NCBI GenBank assembly: GCA_019925105.1
Contig: JAHGAU010000003.1
Coordinates: 1,984,001 to 2,048,000 of the forward strand
Reading direction: 5' to 3'
Origin: Niebla homalea
Lineage: Eukaryota; Ascomycota; Lecanoromycetes; Lecanorales; Ramalinaceae
DNA: 64,000 nucleotides
In this document: positions 23,934-34,941 of the stretch, piece after piece
Layout of the letters: every line of letters starts with the position of its first letter
Numbering within the stretch: the first letter of the stretch is position 1
Program-made: the position numbers and the translations under genes
Notes under the pieces: model-generated
Database searches by the model: none
Seen by the model: the letters and a program-made list of their open reading frames with translations, nothing else
What the model was told of the DNA's origin: nothing

Positions 23934-25175
23934 TCATCGATTCTGACATGCAGCGCTTCTAAAACAGGTTTTCGTCTTCTCTCGTCTGGGAAGAGCATAT
24001 TGACCATCAAGCCTGATGCTTTTCCAAGCAAAGGCTTGTTCCTTCGATGTCATTTCACGACCCAAGTCGATGTTTTCATCCTCCGCAACCCTTTCAGGAT
24101 CATTGTGGTCGACACTCCGGCTGATCAGTCCCATGCACATCATTCTTTTCCTGTCCCAAATCCCAAATCCCAGTCGCCGAAAGTGTTTCCAATCTTGGTC
24201 CTGGAATAACTCTCTTGGAACGGAGGCCGAGTTGTCCCAAAACCATGTGTACGCACTACTTGCGTACTGAGCTGCACCTCTGTCACTGCCTTCGAGCTGT
24301 ACGCACGGATCTCGCAAAGGTGAAGCGATCAGAGGCAGCATGAATTGAGACTGGGTAGGTATGGTGAAATTGTCCGACTCTCTTTGCAGCTGGTCCAGAG
24401 ATGTGTTCATCAAGATCCATTCCTCTTTTCTTATGAATTCTCTTACGCACGCAATGGTGTCCTGCTCCCAGGGTTCTCTTTGGTCGGTCATTTGGGTTAT
24501 TCGGACAAGTTCATCGGCTTCAGCTACCATCTTGCTCCAACGCGACCCAGTCTTGGATAGATCGCATCTACTGAATCTGAGCTGAATCCTCCACAAAGAA
24601 CACACAACTCGGTAGTATTCGCACCAGCTTACCGAAGAAATCTCTCTAGGGTGGGAAGATCCCGTGCGCGTACAGTGAGAAGTGTCGCACTGAGAGACTT
24701 CTGGTCGGGGTTTGAGCTCTGGCCGAGTCAGAAATTCAAGCTCGATGCGGTTGAAGCGTGTCAAGTAGGTATTGAAAAATGAGATTGCTAGTCCTTCAAT
24801 CCGGCAGCTCATGAGGATTAGCTGCTGGAGGTTCGGCAAGGGAAATGTTGGGGGTAAAGGGTTGACGCAATCTTGGAGCCTGAGCGAGTAGTGGCTGTTG
24901 CTCCCTTCACAGGCGTCATGATGAGACTCGGCGTCAAGCTGAGCAATATTGAGCAGTGAGGAGGATAAAGCGACGGCGTTCGCTCTCAAGACCTGCTTCA
25001 ACTCTCCTGTCAAATCACTTATGATGGCTTCAAAGATCTCTATTGGACGGCTCTCGAATACGGCATTCATCGAATGTGAGACGCATGACAGGCGATAGAG
25101 ACAAGGCAGGTCGGGAAGGTAACAGAGGATGGCCAATTGTAGCTCCATTGGAAGCTTTTGCACATAATCTGACAT
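23934..25175 (-). CDS. F-box protein
   Basis: A single-exon frame of 413 residues. The N-terminus carries an F-box (KLPMELQLAILCYLPDLPCLYRLSCVSHSMNAVF, about residues 7-40). F-box proteins bind Skp1 and recruit targets to SCF ubiquitin ligases; the target here is unknown. The rest has an LRR-like piece (LPNLQQLILMSCRIEGL) and a Trp-rich C-terminal half (AYTWFWDNSASVPRELFQDQDWKHFRRLGFGIWDRKRM in two stretches), common in fungal F-box orphans. It does not resemble the three F-box paralogues at 46-56 kb closely. Start ATG is at 25173-25175, and the F-box begins right after it. Confidence 0.75.
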   Translation of the reverse strand: MSDYVQKLPMELQLAILCYLPDLPCLYRLSCVSHSMNAVFESRPIEIFEAIISDLTGELKQVLRANAVALSSSLLNIAQLDAESHHDACEGSNSHYSLRLQDCVNPLPPTFPLPNLQQLILMSCRIEGLAISFFNTYLTRFNRIELEFLTRPELKPRPEVSQCDTSHCTRTGSSHPREISSVSWCEYYRVVCSLWRIQLRFSRCDLSKTGSRWSKMVAEADELVRITQMTDQREPWEQDTIACVREFIRKEEWILMNTSLDQLQRESDNFTIPTQSQFMLPLIASPLRDPCVQLEGSDRGAAQYASSAYTWFWDNSASVPRELFQDQDWKHFRRLGFGIWDRKRMMCMGLISRSVDHNDPERVAEDENIDLGREMTSKEQAFAWKSIRLDGQYALPRREKTKTCFRSAACQNR

Positions 25176-25789
25176 TTTATGATGGGTCTCCGATTTCAGG
25201 CAGGGCTCTATAGTAATTCCCGTCTCACGTTAATGTCACGATGCGCGTTGTCAAAATTATGCATACCATATTGCAGAATGATTTGTTATAAATGAGAAAG
25301 TGGCGTCTGGCCGGGCGACGTGGTCGGGTAGAATGACGTCATTGCTCTCGGTCACTAGTGAGAACATCAATGTCGTAATAATACTGCCATTACTGCCCCT
25401 CGGTAGTGGTGCATTCTTACCTGTCACACCCATTCGTGTGACGTTTTGATTCCACGGCCCACTGACACTGTTTGATGCCTCTTGAACTGGGCTACGTACG
25501 AATGAAGACTCGGTCCTGCAAGGAACTCATTATTGCTTGTTCAGAAGATGAAGATCTCAGAAAACTCCCATTCCAGGGGAATGACTCGAAGACTTATTGT
25601 TTCACTTGAAACGTGGACACGATGTTTCCTTCATTCATTGCAAGACTTAGCGGGACATTGAACGACATATATTACCACAGTGCCTTTTACGGAACTTCTC
25701 AAGATTCCGACACGGAAGGCGTTCATCGTCGATCAAGCCCAAAGGTCATCTCACCGGAGGGAAGATTGGGATACTAGGCTGACGAGAAG
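25176..25789. other. Intergenic region
   Basis: Upstream of the F-box gene on the minus strand and of the F-box-like remnant on the plus strand. Nothing supportable seen. Confidence 0.45.
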
Positions 25790-26464
25790 ATGGATGACGA
25801 AATACTCGGGACCATCTTCAGCTACCTCTGACATACCGGAATTCGTCACATATGCATGCAACGAATTTCGGAAGGGTTGTCCAGCGCATCCGCACCAATC
25901 AAAAGTCTACCTTTCTTGGGTTCCCCTATTGCTTTCTCGCAAATACATATTCTCTTGGGAGGAATACCTCATGTAATACTTGGTGCTAGCCTTTGGCCGA
26001 TCCTTACACTCGAAAGTTTGAGAACACCCGGGCTTCTCCTAAAAAATAGACTCTGCATCTTTCGACTCTGTCAATACCAACAATTGATCTGCCTCACTAA
26101 AACGAATTTCTTGCTTAAAGCTGTGAGTCGCTGTCCTTTCCGGAGCTTGCTCTTACTGGTAAGTATCTCTAGCCTCGAAAACACTATCAGACCTTTATCA
26201 GCCCTCGATCTGCCCTCAAGCCTCGAGAATTCGACGAATGGCTTCTGGGAAAGGGTCCATGAAGCATTGCAATCACAAAACTTGTATGTCGGAACATGCA
26301 ATCATGTCAATATCCAGCTGCTGCATTTCGGACCACGTCAACTGACCCTGACAGTGCCTGACAAGATTGACTTTGAGAAACGGACCCTAGACAGAGAAGT
26401 TCCCGACAATTACAACGATCTTGCTGCACACCTTGACGATCCTATCAATAGCTACACTTCTTAG
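25790..26464 (+). pseudogene. Possible F-box-like remnant
   Basis: An ATG at 25790 starts MDDEILGTIFSYL, a good F-box beginning, but TGA follows at 25829-25831. The same frame then stays open to 26464, ending in a plausible protein stretch (GFWERVHEALQSQNLYVGTCNHV..). Other frames in the first part also carry F-box-like text (DIPEFVTYACNEFRK, then RIRTNQKSTFLGF), as expected from small indels. It could be a dead F-box gene or the misread 5' end of the Cys-rich gene just downstream. Weak call. Confidence 0.35.
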
Positions 26465-26491
26465 GACGTGCCAGCCATCTACCGAACGGAG

Positions 26492-27111
26492 ATGGGCTTG
26501 CATAGTTGCCCACAAGAGAACCAAAATCAGTCGACAGACCGGCTCGAGTATCCAGTATCCGATGGCGGTGCTTCTGGCGTCGAACAGGGCAGGCCTTTTG
26601 TACCGGTGGCCCCCTATAGGAAAGACAGGTGTCCTAAATGTAAGGAAACGAACTGGCAATGGATACCCTGTAAAAGCCGGAGCTTAAGCTTCCATATTGA
26701 AATGTGAGCGTCTCAAATCTTGCTTTAGTCTTATGGTATTGCTGGTGTACAGTATGCTGAGAGCCTGACCTGACACTTCACAGATGCGGTACATGCGAGG
26801 ACAAAAAGCTCAAGGACGAAGAGTGCAAACAAGGCAAGCGACATTCTGAAACTCAGATAACAGCTGCCGTAGACCCTACGGGCGTAATGTCTTCCAACAG
26901 CACAAACCCAAATCCTAACCCTGTCGCACCGTACGGGACGTTCACGCCTTACTATTGGTCAATTATTCGGGCCAATACGATAAACGCCAGACCAAAGGAA
27001 GGGTATCTACCACCCTGCTACCAACGGGCATCCTCGTGGATCCCGTGTAGAACGTGCGGCGGAATTAATTGCCGGTACTTTCACCAAAATGCGTGTAAGG
27101 TTCAAATGTGA
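26492..27111 (+). CDS. Small Cys-rich hypothetical protein
   Basis: Two exons (26492-26703 and 26784-27111, intron 80 nt) give 179 residues. The product has two similar Cys-rich units. The first has CPKC, then WIPC and CGTC. The second has SSWIPCRTCGG, then C-x4-H-x3-C. The shared WIPC and spaced Cys/His suggest two small metal-binding or disulphide units. There is no signal peptide in this model. The last codons (AAATGTGAGT) look like another 5' splice site, as at the end of exon 1, so the true C-terminus may be longer. It lies 27 bases after the F-box-like remnant and may be part of the same gene. Function unknown. Confidence 0.45.
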
Positions 27112-27571
27112 GTTCCGCCTTGATTTAGTGTTTTGGGGGAGCGAAAAGGCTGATGTGGTGTGATGAGGGAATAGCTGCCACAACTGTTATCCTGGTATGC
27201 CGAGGTGATGGGAGAATCATGTGAGGGCGTGAGGTGGGATGTTGTGGGATAAATTTGGACGTGGAGGTATTCGATGTTTTTCTCAGGCAGAATTAAACAA
27301 GTAAAGAGAGTCAATACCTATTTTGTGTCGACGTACGAGAGGAATTGCATGGTCACTTATTAACCCGATATGATGTCTCTTGTGAAAATTGGAAATGACT
27401 CGAGGCCTTTATTCCCAATAACAGAATGTCCAGCCAGATTACACTGAATCTGAGGAACGTCGCAACTTTATTTTGCCACCAAAATACTGTTTCAATGTCC
27501 TACAAAGCACCGCCGACTTCGAAATGTTAACATGCAGACCTGCGTCATCCACACGTAAAGCTTCTTCTGAT
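27112..27571. other. Intergenic region
   Basis: Between a plus-strand and a minus-strand orphan gene; holds 3' flanks only as far as I can see. Confidence 0.4.
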
Positions 27572-28093
27572 TCAACAAATGTGAATATTGATCTGATCCG
27601 CTACGTTGGTAAGTTCACGATCGGTTTCCAAGCGGCAAGCCTCATCAATCCTTTCACATATATGTTGCCATGCCCGTCGATCGTAGAGTCGGCGTTCACA
27701 TCGTTTACCTTTCCACACCATTATACCGGACAGATCGGCCAGTCTCCAGAGGATGTCCTGTTCACTAGGAGTCAGGGGCCTAGTCCCAATGTGGAATCTC
27801 TGAGGCCTGCTCTCCCGGTGAGTTCGTAAGTAACGCTGGACGGACGACGTCCCAGGCGCGAACCCAGGCTGTTCTGCATTTATAAGCTTTACGTGAATTG
27901 TGGTAGGACAAGCCACGAGAAGGTCGCCTATCTTTGCTCCCAGTGATTTGGTAGGGGTGGCGCTCAGAAGCGCAGTGGGAGAACAGCAGTTCGTTGCGTG
28001 ATTTGGCCTTGATGGTGAGATGCGTCGACAAAAGTGAAGTTGCGCAAATGCAAGATGTATCAGAGCTGGAGATTCGTTTATACACTCACTCAT
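27572..28093 (-). CDS. Hypothetical protein, family not recognised
   Basis: A single open frame of 173 residues from ATG at 28093. The C-terminal 100 residues look like true coding sequence: a charged, mixed helix pattern including YLRTHRESRPQRFHIGTRPL and DILWRLADLSGIMVWKGKRC. The first 60 residues are less convincing and may contain an intron or a later true start. No signal peptide, membrane helix or known motif. The opposite strand is open too but in shorter pieces. Confidence 0.4.
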   Translation of the reverse strand: MSECINESPALIHLAFAQLHFCRRISPSRPNHATNCCSPTALLSATPTKSLGAKIGDLLVACPTTIHVKLINAEQPGFAPGTSSVQRYLRTHRESRPQRFHIGTRPLTPSEQDILWRLADLSGIMVWKGKRCERRLYDRRAWQHICERIDEACRLETDRELTNVADQINIHIC

Positions 28094-28542
28094 CACCAAA
28101 AAAATGCTTTGATCTTCTGCGCTGCGGCCATTCTCACGCGCACGCCCGCCACTATGAACTTGTCTATGCAGATGTGTGACGGAAGTGGTGGAACCTCGAA
28201 CAAGGCTCGGCCTATGTCAGGGAGAAGCAGCTTCACTGTTTGTCGACGAGTTTCTGCCCACTCAATACGTTGCTAGGTACTGGCTAGACTTCTCTCCAAG
28301 GTTGACTCTTCCTTCAGTCTTCTCAAAGACGCAACAAAAGTCACGGACAGTGAATATTCCTGCGGCTATTCGATCCAAGGAGTTGTGAGATAGTTCTCCA
28401 AGTTGGTCTTGATGACACAGAAAGATTTCTTTGTTCGTGGATTTCATGGAGCCTGAGGCCTACGCGTGTCGACGATAGCAATGTCAAACCATTAATAGTT
28501 CCGCCTCGCAAGGTCAGACCCGCTGGGATGCTCGATTATCGG
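28094..28542. other. Intergenic region
   Basis: Upstream of the orphan gene ending at 28093. A 70-codon plus-strand stretch (28176-28388) has no features and is not called. Confidence 0.4.
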
Positions 28543-29607
28543 TTATGCCATGATCGCAGCGTTGCCACCAGGCTTCCTGGTGAATCTACCGATTAAGGTG
28601 TCCCGGGTATTGATCGCGCATGCCCACTGGCTTTCCGTTAATAATGAAGGATATCTAACAGTATGCATAACGAGCGTCCAAAAACACGACAAGGTGCTCT
28701 CGTAGGTCGGCGAAATCCCTGGGCTTCCTCGATAGTCGACTACGTAGTTTCCATTGACTGGTGAGTAGCTTCGGGCATAGATTGGGCCACTCCGGGGCTG
28801 GCGGGCTCGATCGATCAAAGCCTCCAGGATCGAGCTTAAAAACTGGTCCAGGGGAATTCGCGGCCCATCACCTCTGAAGCGAATGGTGTAGGAGGCTGCG
28901 CTAGTAAGGTTCCCCAAAGCTATCGATCCCTGTGCTCCACTGGCGTCTGTGGGGGCTCTGGCAGCATCTTGATCGTTGGCATTTAAGTCCAAGTCTAAGT
29001 CTGCGGCCACTGCTGGTGCGGCATTGGCTCTTTGCTTGATCCGTCTAGTAACACTGACGTTTGGGACTAACATACTCGAGCCGAGAGAGGATGTCGCGCT
29101 TGTTCCGGCAGGCAAAAACTTCACTGTACCTATGCGAAAGTTTGGCCCTGGTTCGCTCTGGTGTTGAAATGCAAAGTCGCAATGGATCTCACTGTAAATA
29201 TTTAGACGAGTTCGCGTGTAAGAGTTAAGTTCAACGAAGCAGCCAAGGATAGCCAACATGGCAGTCTCTGTCGTCAAATAATCCTTTGCAGGGGGATTCG
29301 CTTCGAATTTGATGGCTGAGCCCGGCCATGCTGGGTATGTAAAAGTTAAGGATCCCACCACGGCTCGGTATTGGGCACGGCAAAGCGTCAGAAAAGTCAA
29401 CGCAATGGTATCAAAGAGGGATGCCTGAGAAACATCCTTCTGGTAAGACATGGCCCTCTCCACAACGAAATCTAGGTTGGCGAACAAAGGCGGTGGCTGG
29501 AGATTGATAACCTGCGGAAAGTTGGTATTGAGGCTGGCTTGATTCGGGGTGGTAAGTACCACTCCCACAACTTTTGTGATAAAGATGAGAGCGCACAGGA
29601 TGATCAT
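28543..29607 (-). CDS. Predicted secreted orphan protein
   Basis: A single-exon frame of 354 residues. It opens with a hydrophobic segment (MIILCALIFITKVVGVVLTT) that fits a secretion signal, or one membrane anchor. The mature part has no Cys-rich pattern. It contains LFDTIALTFLTLCRAQYRAVVGSL, a Ser/Ala/Asp-rich middle (about 185-235) and a C-terminal half with FRGDGPRIPLDQFLSSILEALIDRAR. I do not recognise the family. The ATG is at 29605-29607 and codon use looks normal. Secretion is inferred from the N-terminus only. Confidence 0.6.
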   Translation of the reverse strand: MIILCALIFITKVVGVVLTTPNQASLNTNFPQVINLQPPPLFANLDFVVERAMSYQKDVSQASLFDTIALTFLTLCRAQYRAVVGSLTFTYPAWPGSAIKFEANPPAKDYLTTETAMLAILGCFVELNSYTRTRLNIYSEIHCDFAFQHQSEPGPNFRIGTVKFLPAGTSATSSLGSSMLVPNVSVTRRIKQRANAAPAVAADLDLDLNANDQDAARAPTDASGAQGSIALGNLTSAASYTIRFRGDGPRIPLDQFLSSILEALIDRARQPRSGPIYARSYSPVNGNYVVDYRGSPGISPTYESTLSCFWTLVMHTVRYPSLLTESQWACAINTRDTLIGRFTRKPGGNAAIMA

Positions 29608-31303
29608 GATGTGTTAAGGAGCATCTTCGAATGCTTCTGAAATGATAGTCCCAGACACGAGCAACGGTTCCAAGAACGGCACCGTTCAATACAGGAAGAT
29701 ATGATGACTTCTCCGTGATGAGGCCCGACGAAGATATTTTCATGAACGTGTTGAAAAATTGCGCTGCCATGTTTGGCCGTCCAAAGAGAGATTGTCGAGA
29801 CACAGCGGCCTCTCGCGAACACGGACTCGAGACAGTCTCACATAAGTCCCTCAAACATCATAATAGACGTCTCAGGTTGAAAAGACAACATGTGACATTC
29901 GGTCTGTTCTCAACGTTGCCACTGATGGCAGTCTGACATTACAAACAGCGTACACTTGAGGGTCCAATGACGGTGAAGCAGTAAAAATTTATCGTCGAAT
30001 CCAAAGTGGCCACCGCGCTAATAATCTTTCGATTTGCAGCCTGTTTTTGAGTATTTTTGGTTTTTAATTAAAAAAAGCTAAACCCAAAAATACTCATACA
30101 AAAAAGAGACAGATGCTTAGCGCGGTGGCCACTTCTTTTGGATTCGACGATAAATTTATCATTTGGACGCGCATGTGTTAAGAAGCTGAGAACCCCTGGA
30201 AGAAAGTGGCCCAGAACCCATCAATGAGCTATATTGTGCTTCACCAAGAAAACCACTCTGGGGGCTCGATTCGACTGTTGCAAAATGGACGTACTTGCTG
30301 TGATCGCTTGCCCGGGCGCGTAAAGCGCGTGCAGCACTCCTACTTTTGGGAATCTGACACAATTCTGACAATCGTTTCAGTCTGATTCAATCCCCTCTCA
30401 TCTTTTGTCAACCACACGCGCACGCGCGTTCGAAATATCACCTTCACCCTCGTACCAGACGACAATGACAAGGGCAGTCCGGATTTTTCAATGCCATGGA
30501 TCCGTAATAATTTTGTCATTTATGGTAGTCCTCATCTTGGGCTCAAGGTCCAGCTGCGCGGTAGAGTGGAGCGTCGTCCCTGCATGAAGTAGCGCTTGTT
30601 GCAGCTCCACCAGCCAAGCAGCATAAACCAAGGTCAAGCATGTCATCGGTTGGCAGAAGATCTTTATGCTGTACTCCATGGCTTCCAGAGACCCTACGAG
30701 CTTGGGTCCATGGAATCCTTGGAGCCAGTCGAGCCGTATCATCGAAGGTCCACCATCGCTTTTTTTTTCATCCTGAACCGAGCAGCATATTATCATTGGA
30801 GAAGGAGCAGTAAAGGAGAAATCGGGATAATTTGGATAGATCGGTAAAAGCTCCGAGAATGACAATACGAGCAGCGAGTCAATAGAAGTTGATGATGTGA
30901 AATCGAGAGTATGGAGCAGGCTCTTCTACTGGACTAATTTGATATGATGCCGGTAATGGTACTGGTGCAGGTTTGCAATCATCCTGGCATCCTCCGGTCT
31001 TATGGAGCCCACTTTCTGTACCCACGAACCGCACACTCACTGGTGCTGTGGGGAAGTACAGCCAACGTATCGTAGCCTACAGAACTATTCGCACGGCTAT
31101 CCTAGCACACTGTCTGTTCCGGAATACCTATTTGAGCTATTAAAGACTTCGGTGTCGGGACGACTGCACGGAGAAGCTCGCTGGGCGCCAGCAAGACATT
31201 GTACCTTAATGACGCAAGAGATAGAAATATCTACCCACTATTTATAGTGCGTGACCTGCTCCCCCCCTCGTATGCTTGGCGATACCATCCCCACCAAAGA
31301 ACA
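29608..31303. other. Intergenic region holding a MITE
   Basis: No gene is supported except the foldback element listed separately. A 40-codon frame with a hydrophobic centre begins at ATG 30464 but has no further support. A TATA-like CTATTTATAG lies at about 31239, some 65 bases before the reductase ATG. Confidence 0.45.
29985..30157. mobile_element. Foldback MITE with about 37-bp terminal inverted repeats
   Basis: The left end (AAATTTATCGTCGAATCC, continuing to GTGGCCACCGCGCTAA) is the inverse of the right end (TTAGCGCGGTGGCCAC, continuing to GGATTCGACGATAAATTT). Only a short insertion separates the arms' halves. A second inner inverted pair (TGAGTATTTTTGG and CCAAAAATACTCA) makes nearly the whole 173-bp unit foldable. 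There is no coding capacity. A target duplication is not clear because AT-rich bases flank both ends. The nearly matching arms point to a fairly young insertion. Confidence 0.85.
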
Positions 31304-32673
31304 ATGGCAGGCATGGAGAGTTTGGATACAACGACGGATAGGCATGCCTTGGTCTTGGGATCTTCTGGTATCATTGGATGGGCATGTGTCAATGCTCTTC
31401 TGTCTGGCTATCCAAATGATGATGCGTTTCGCAAAGTTACCGCCCTGACCAATCGCCCACTCGATCCAGAGACGACCCTGTGGCCGAAGTCGAGTAAATT
31501 GACATTAATCAGCGGGATAGACATTTTGGAGGGAACCCAAGACAATCTTGAACAGACCTTAGTGGACCGAGTGATCGTTGACACTGTTACGCACGTCTAT
31601 TTCTGTGCCTACACCCACCATCACGACCCTGCAAAAGAGGTGCAGGTGTTTGCTGAGCTGACCATCCTAGTCCGGATGTGCTATTTCAGGAGAACAAGGT
31701 TTTATTACTTAACCTGTAACTTCCAAAACAATCTTAGGACAGCAAGGCTAACCGCGAAACATCTGGCCAGATCAATGCTGCTATCCTCAAAAGGACGATC
31801 TGGGCCCTGGAAAAGCTTGCGCCAAATCTGAAGTTCATACTGCTACCTGTTGGCACCAAGGTCCATCTACAGCTCTATTTCTTTCGTCGCTTGTGGCTGA
31901 TAGCTCTTCAGAATTATGGAGTTCTACACCTCAATGAATTTCCCTTTCATGGTCTTCCCTTAGAGGAATCCCAGCCGCGGATTCCGGAACCATTCGCTTC
32001 CAATCTCTTCTACTATAAACAACTCGATATACTCCAGGAACTTTCCCAATCCAAGAAGTGGTCATACTGTGCTGTTATTCCCGACGTCGTTATCGGCTAC
32101 GTCCCCAACAGCAACTACTTTTGCGCCTCCAACAGAGTTGCTCGCTACCTGAGCCTGATCCGCGAGAAAGAAGGCAAAGGGGCTGAGGTGCCCTTTCCTG
32201 GGACTGCACCGTGTTGGTCCGTGGTGAACAACGATTCCGGTCAAGATATCATCAGCCACTTCTCCATCTTTGCGTCCCTCCATCCGGACCGCACTGCGGG
32301 CCAGCTTTACAACATTGCCGATAATGCGGAGCCTGCGTCCTGGAGGGACAAATGGCCTGTTATTTGTGAATACTTTGGCCTGAAAGGGACCGGACCCACT
32401 GAGACTTCAGCTGCTGAAGCCGATGATTGGGAAGGCAAAGCTACCAGGGACTGGCAAGCCATGGAGACCAAATATGGCTTGCGTAAAGTTGAACTCTCGC
32501 GGATGACATATCCGTTCTCGATCTCGGCCGGGATGACATTGTTTACGAAAGATCGGCCACTCAGCCTCGCAAAGGCTTATGACCTGTGGGGCCATTCGAG
32601 GGAGGAAAAGGACATCAAGAGAACATGGTGGGGAGCCTTTGATCGCTTCAAGCGCGCGAGGATTATCCCGTAA
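31304..32673 (+). CDS. PRISE-like short-chain reductase (atypical SDR)
   Basis: Three exons (31304-31645, 31738-31860, 31912-32673) give 408 residues. The N-terminal Rossmann motif is VLGSSGIIGWACVNAL. Later come the family blocks LKFILLPVGTK followed by NYGVLHLNEFPF, then PRIPEPFASNLFYYKQLD, VIPDVVIGYVPN, and WSVVNNDSGQDIISHFSIFASLHP. These match progesterone-5-beta-reductase/iridoid-synthase-like (PRISE) enzymes, which use NADPH to reduce enone or related carbonyl substrates. The substrate is unknown. Intron 2 (31861-31911, 51 nt) is in frame and read-through would also be open, but splicing restores the GTKxYGV block; its 5' site GTCCAT is non-typical. A TATA-like box lies about 65 bases upstream. 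Confidence 0.85.
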
Positions 32674-33048
32674 GCGAGTGGGCCTGCGTAAGAAGACAGA
32701 CTGGCTGAGCCATAATCCCCACGGCTGAATGGGCAAAGCCAAACCTCGGCTACGAACATAGGACGAAGGTTCGAAAAGACTTTGCGCTTTCTGGGCATGT
32801 GAAGGTTGATGAGAGCTGCCGACTCACGAACTTTGGAGCTCCTTGTTGGATGATTTGGGCCAAGTCTTGTCTGTCAACCGTCGGAGAGAGATATCAACGT
32901 CAGCAGCCTCAGGTTCAGGAAACGAGTAAAGGTTAGTCCTGCGTGTTGTTGCCAATATCGCCAATCAAGGTGATCAATCTATCGTTATTGTCCTACTGTC
33001 AAATTATTGAATCCCTCCACTGCTCATATAAGACCCCTGTCCAGAAAC
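32674..33048. other. Intergenic region
   Basis: 3' flank of the reductase gene; nothing further seen. Confidence 0.4.
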
Positions 33049-33255
33049 ATGTTCTCGATCCATCTCTATCATCATCCGCTGAATGGCATCACACCCCCAT
33101 ATCCAGAACCATTTCCTATTGTCCCGATTGTATCAATTTTATCCTTCCTCAAGATCCACGAGTATTCAAATCTCGAACAAGCTAAGCTACACGATATCTG
33201 GTTCAAGCGGTTCGCGGAATACGTCAAGGAACAGCAAACCGAACGCCGTCGGTAA
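33049..33255 (+). CDS. Possible small hypothetical protein
   Basis: A 68-codon frame from ATG with a hydrophobic stretch (PIVPIVSILSFLKIH) followed by a charged helix (NLEQAKLHDIWFKRFAEYVK). It is readable as a tiny membrane protein, but no family is known to me and a chance frame is quite possible. It lies 350 bases before the FAD monooxygenase. Confidence 0.22.
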   Translation: MFSIHLYHHPLNGITPPYPEPFPIVPIVSILSFLKIHEYSNLEQAKLHDIWFKRFAEYVKEQQTERRR

Positions 33256-33603
33256 AGACGGCGACTGATACGTCGGGACCAGATTCAGGGCAGTCGCTGA
33301 CCCCTGTGCGTTACGTTGCAGTGCGCTGACGCAGCCGTGCCTAAAAGCCGTACAGTCACTCTGCACCGGAGCTGCAGCTCGTGCCCGCCACACCCAATCA
33401 TTCATGATCGTCATTACGACATCCGATTGACTGCATCGATTGAGCCAATCTCACATCGGATCTCATATCGCGATCTGTACCTCTGTACTACGAACCTTCA
33501 ACTAAGAGCGTTATTCACCCCACTCTGAATTGTAGAACGCTTTCTGACACCCATCTCGAGGCTCGTCGGATCGCACAACGCGGCTCAACGAGAGCTGACA
33601 ACA

Positions 33604-34941
33604 ATGGCGAGCATCCCTCAGGCCAATGGTCATAGTCCAAACAATGCCAATGGTCAAAGCCACCAGTCGCAGGACTCGATTGACCAAGCTTCGCACGCAC
33701 AACAACCCAGAGTCATCATCATCGGCGCTGGCTGCACTGGCTGCGCACTCGGCCAAGGCCTCAAAAAAGCCGGTATCCCATGCACCATCTACGAGATCCG
33801 CGACCACTCCAAAAACCCTGGCAGGGAATGGTGCATGGGTCTCCACTGGGCCGGCCCCGGTCTCAAATCCCTCGTTCCCGAATCCCTCTGGTCCCGCCTG
33901 CCCTCCACGCAAGCCGACCCCAACTACAAAACCGGTGAGGGCGAAAGCGTCCCCTTCCTCAACGGCGCCACCGGTCAAGAGCTCGGCAGAATGAAAAGGG
34001 ACTACCTCTATCGCGTCCACCGCCCCCGGCTGCGCACCCTTCTCTCCGAGGGTCTCGACATCCGCGAAGGGAAATCCATCACCGCCCTCACCTACTCCCC
34101 CGACCGCACGACCGTGACCGCCCACTTCGCCGACTCCACCACCGACACCGGCACCTTGCTCGTGGGGACCGATGGATCCCGCTCCACCGTGCGCACCCTC
34201 CTCCTCGACCCCGGCGCTGCAAAGAACCACGTCCTGGATTTTGCAACCGCGATGTGTTTCACGCGCTTCACCCGCGCCCAAGCACTGTACATCCGCGATC
34301 CACCGGATAGCATGCCCTTCCAAGTCGCCCCCCACCCAGCCGGCTATTTCGCCATGCTGGGCCTGCTTGACGCGCCGGACCCGGATGAGCCCGAGGGCTG
34401 GACGTTCTTCCATTACATCTCCTTCCCCGAAGCGGCATCGCACGTCAATGAGAAGACGGCGGCGGAGCACGCGGCGCATCAGAAGCAGCTGGGAAAATTA
34501 TTCGCGGGGAGGGTCGGCAAGGCGTTCGAGTGGATGGGCGACGACGGTCGCGATGTCTGGTACGGGAAGCTCAACCACTGGGACCCCGGCGCGGAGGGCC
34601 ACCGCTGGGACACGAGGCAGGGCCGGGTGACGCTAGCGGGGGACGCGGCGCATCCGATGACGTTCCAGCGGGGGCAGGGGTTGAATCAGGCGATCACCGA
34701 TGCGGTCGCGTTGAGGGATGGGCTCGTCGCGGCTTGGAAGATAGGGTCGGGGATGCAGGAGGAGGAGCGGGCGGAGATGATTGCAAAGTATGAGGAGGAA
34801 ATGGTGGAGCGGGCGGGCGAGGAGGTGAGGCTGAGTGCGAAGCAGACGCAGATGTTGCATAATTGGGAGATGGTGATGGATGCTCCGGCGGTGAAGAGTA
34901 AGTTGTTTCAGGGCACGGGGGAGGATGAGCGGAAGGGTTAA
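33604..34941 (+). CDS. FAD-dependent monooxygenase, class A flavoprotein
   Basis: A single-exon frame of 445 residues. After a Gln/Asn/Ser-rich N-terminus comes the FAD-binding beta-alpha-beta fold VIIIGAGCTGCALGQGL with GxGxxG-type spacing at 41-46. The second FAD/NADPH motif (LLVGTDGSRSTVR) lies mid-chain, and the ribityl-binding GD motif (VTLAGDAAHPM) begins at 342, followed by GQGLNQAITDAVALRDGL. This layout is that of single-component aromatic hydroxylases and related tailoring oxygenases, which insert one oxygen atom with NAD(P)H. The substrate cannot be read from sequence. G+C at third positions is high in its 3' half. The start is the first ATG of the open frame, context AACAATGGC. 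Confidence 0.9.
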   Translation: MASIPQANGHSPNNANGQSHQSQDSIDQASHAQQPRVIIIGAGCTGCALGQGLKKAGIPCTIYEIRDHSKNPGREWCMGLHWAGPGLKSLVPESLWSRLPSTQADPNYKTGEGESVPFLNGATGQELGRMKRDYLYRVHRPRLRTLLSEGLDIREGKSITALTYSPDRTTVTAHFADSTTDTGTLLVGTDGSRSTVRTLLLDPGAAKNHVLDFATAMCFTRFTRAQALYIRDPPDSMPFQVAPHPAGYFAMLGLLDAPDPDEPEGWTFFHYISFPEAASHVNEKTAAEHAAHQKQLGKLFAGRVGKAFEWMGDDGRDVWYGKLNHWDPGAEGHRWDTRQGRVTLAGDAAHPMTFQRGQGLNQAITDAVALRDGLVAAWKIGSGMQEEERAEMIAKYEEEMVERAGEEVRLSAKQTQMLHNWEMVMDAPAVKSKLFQGTGEDERKG

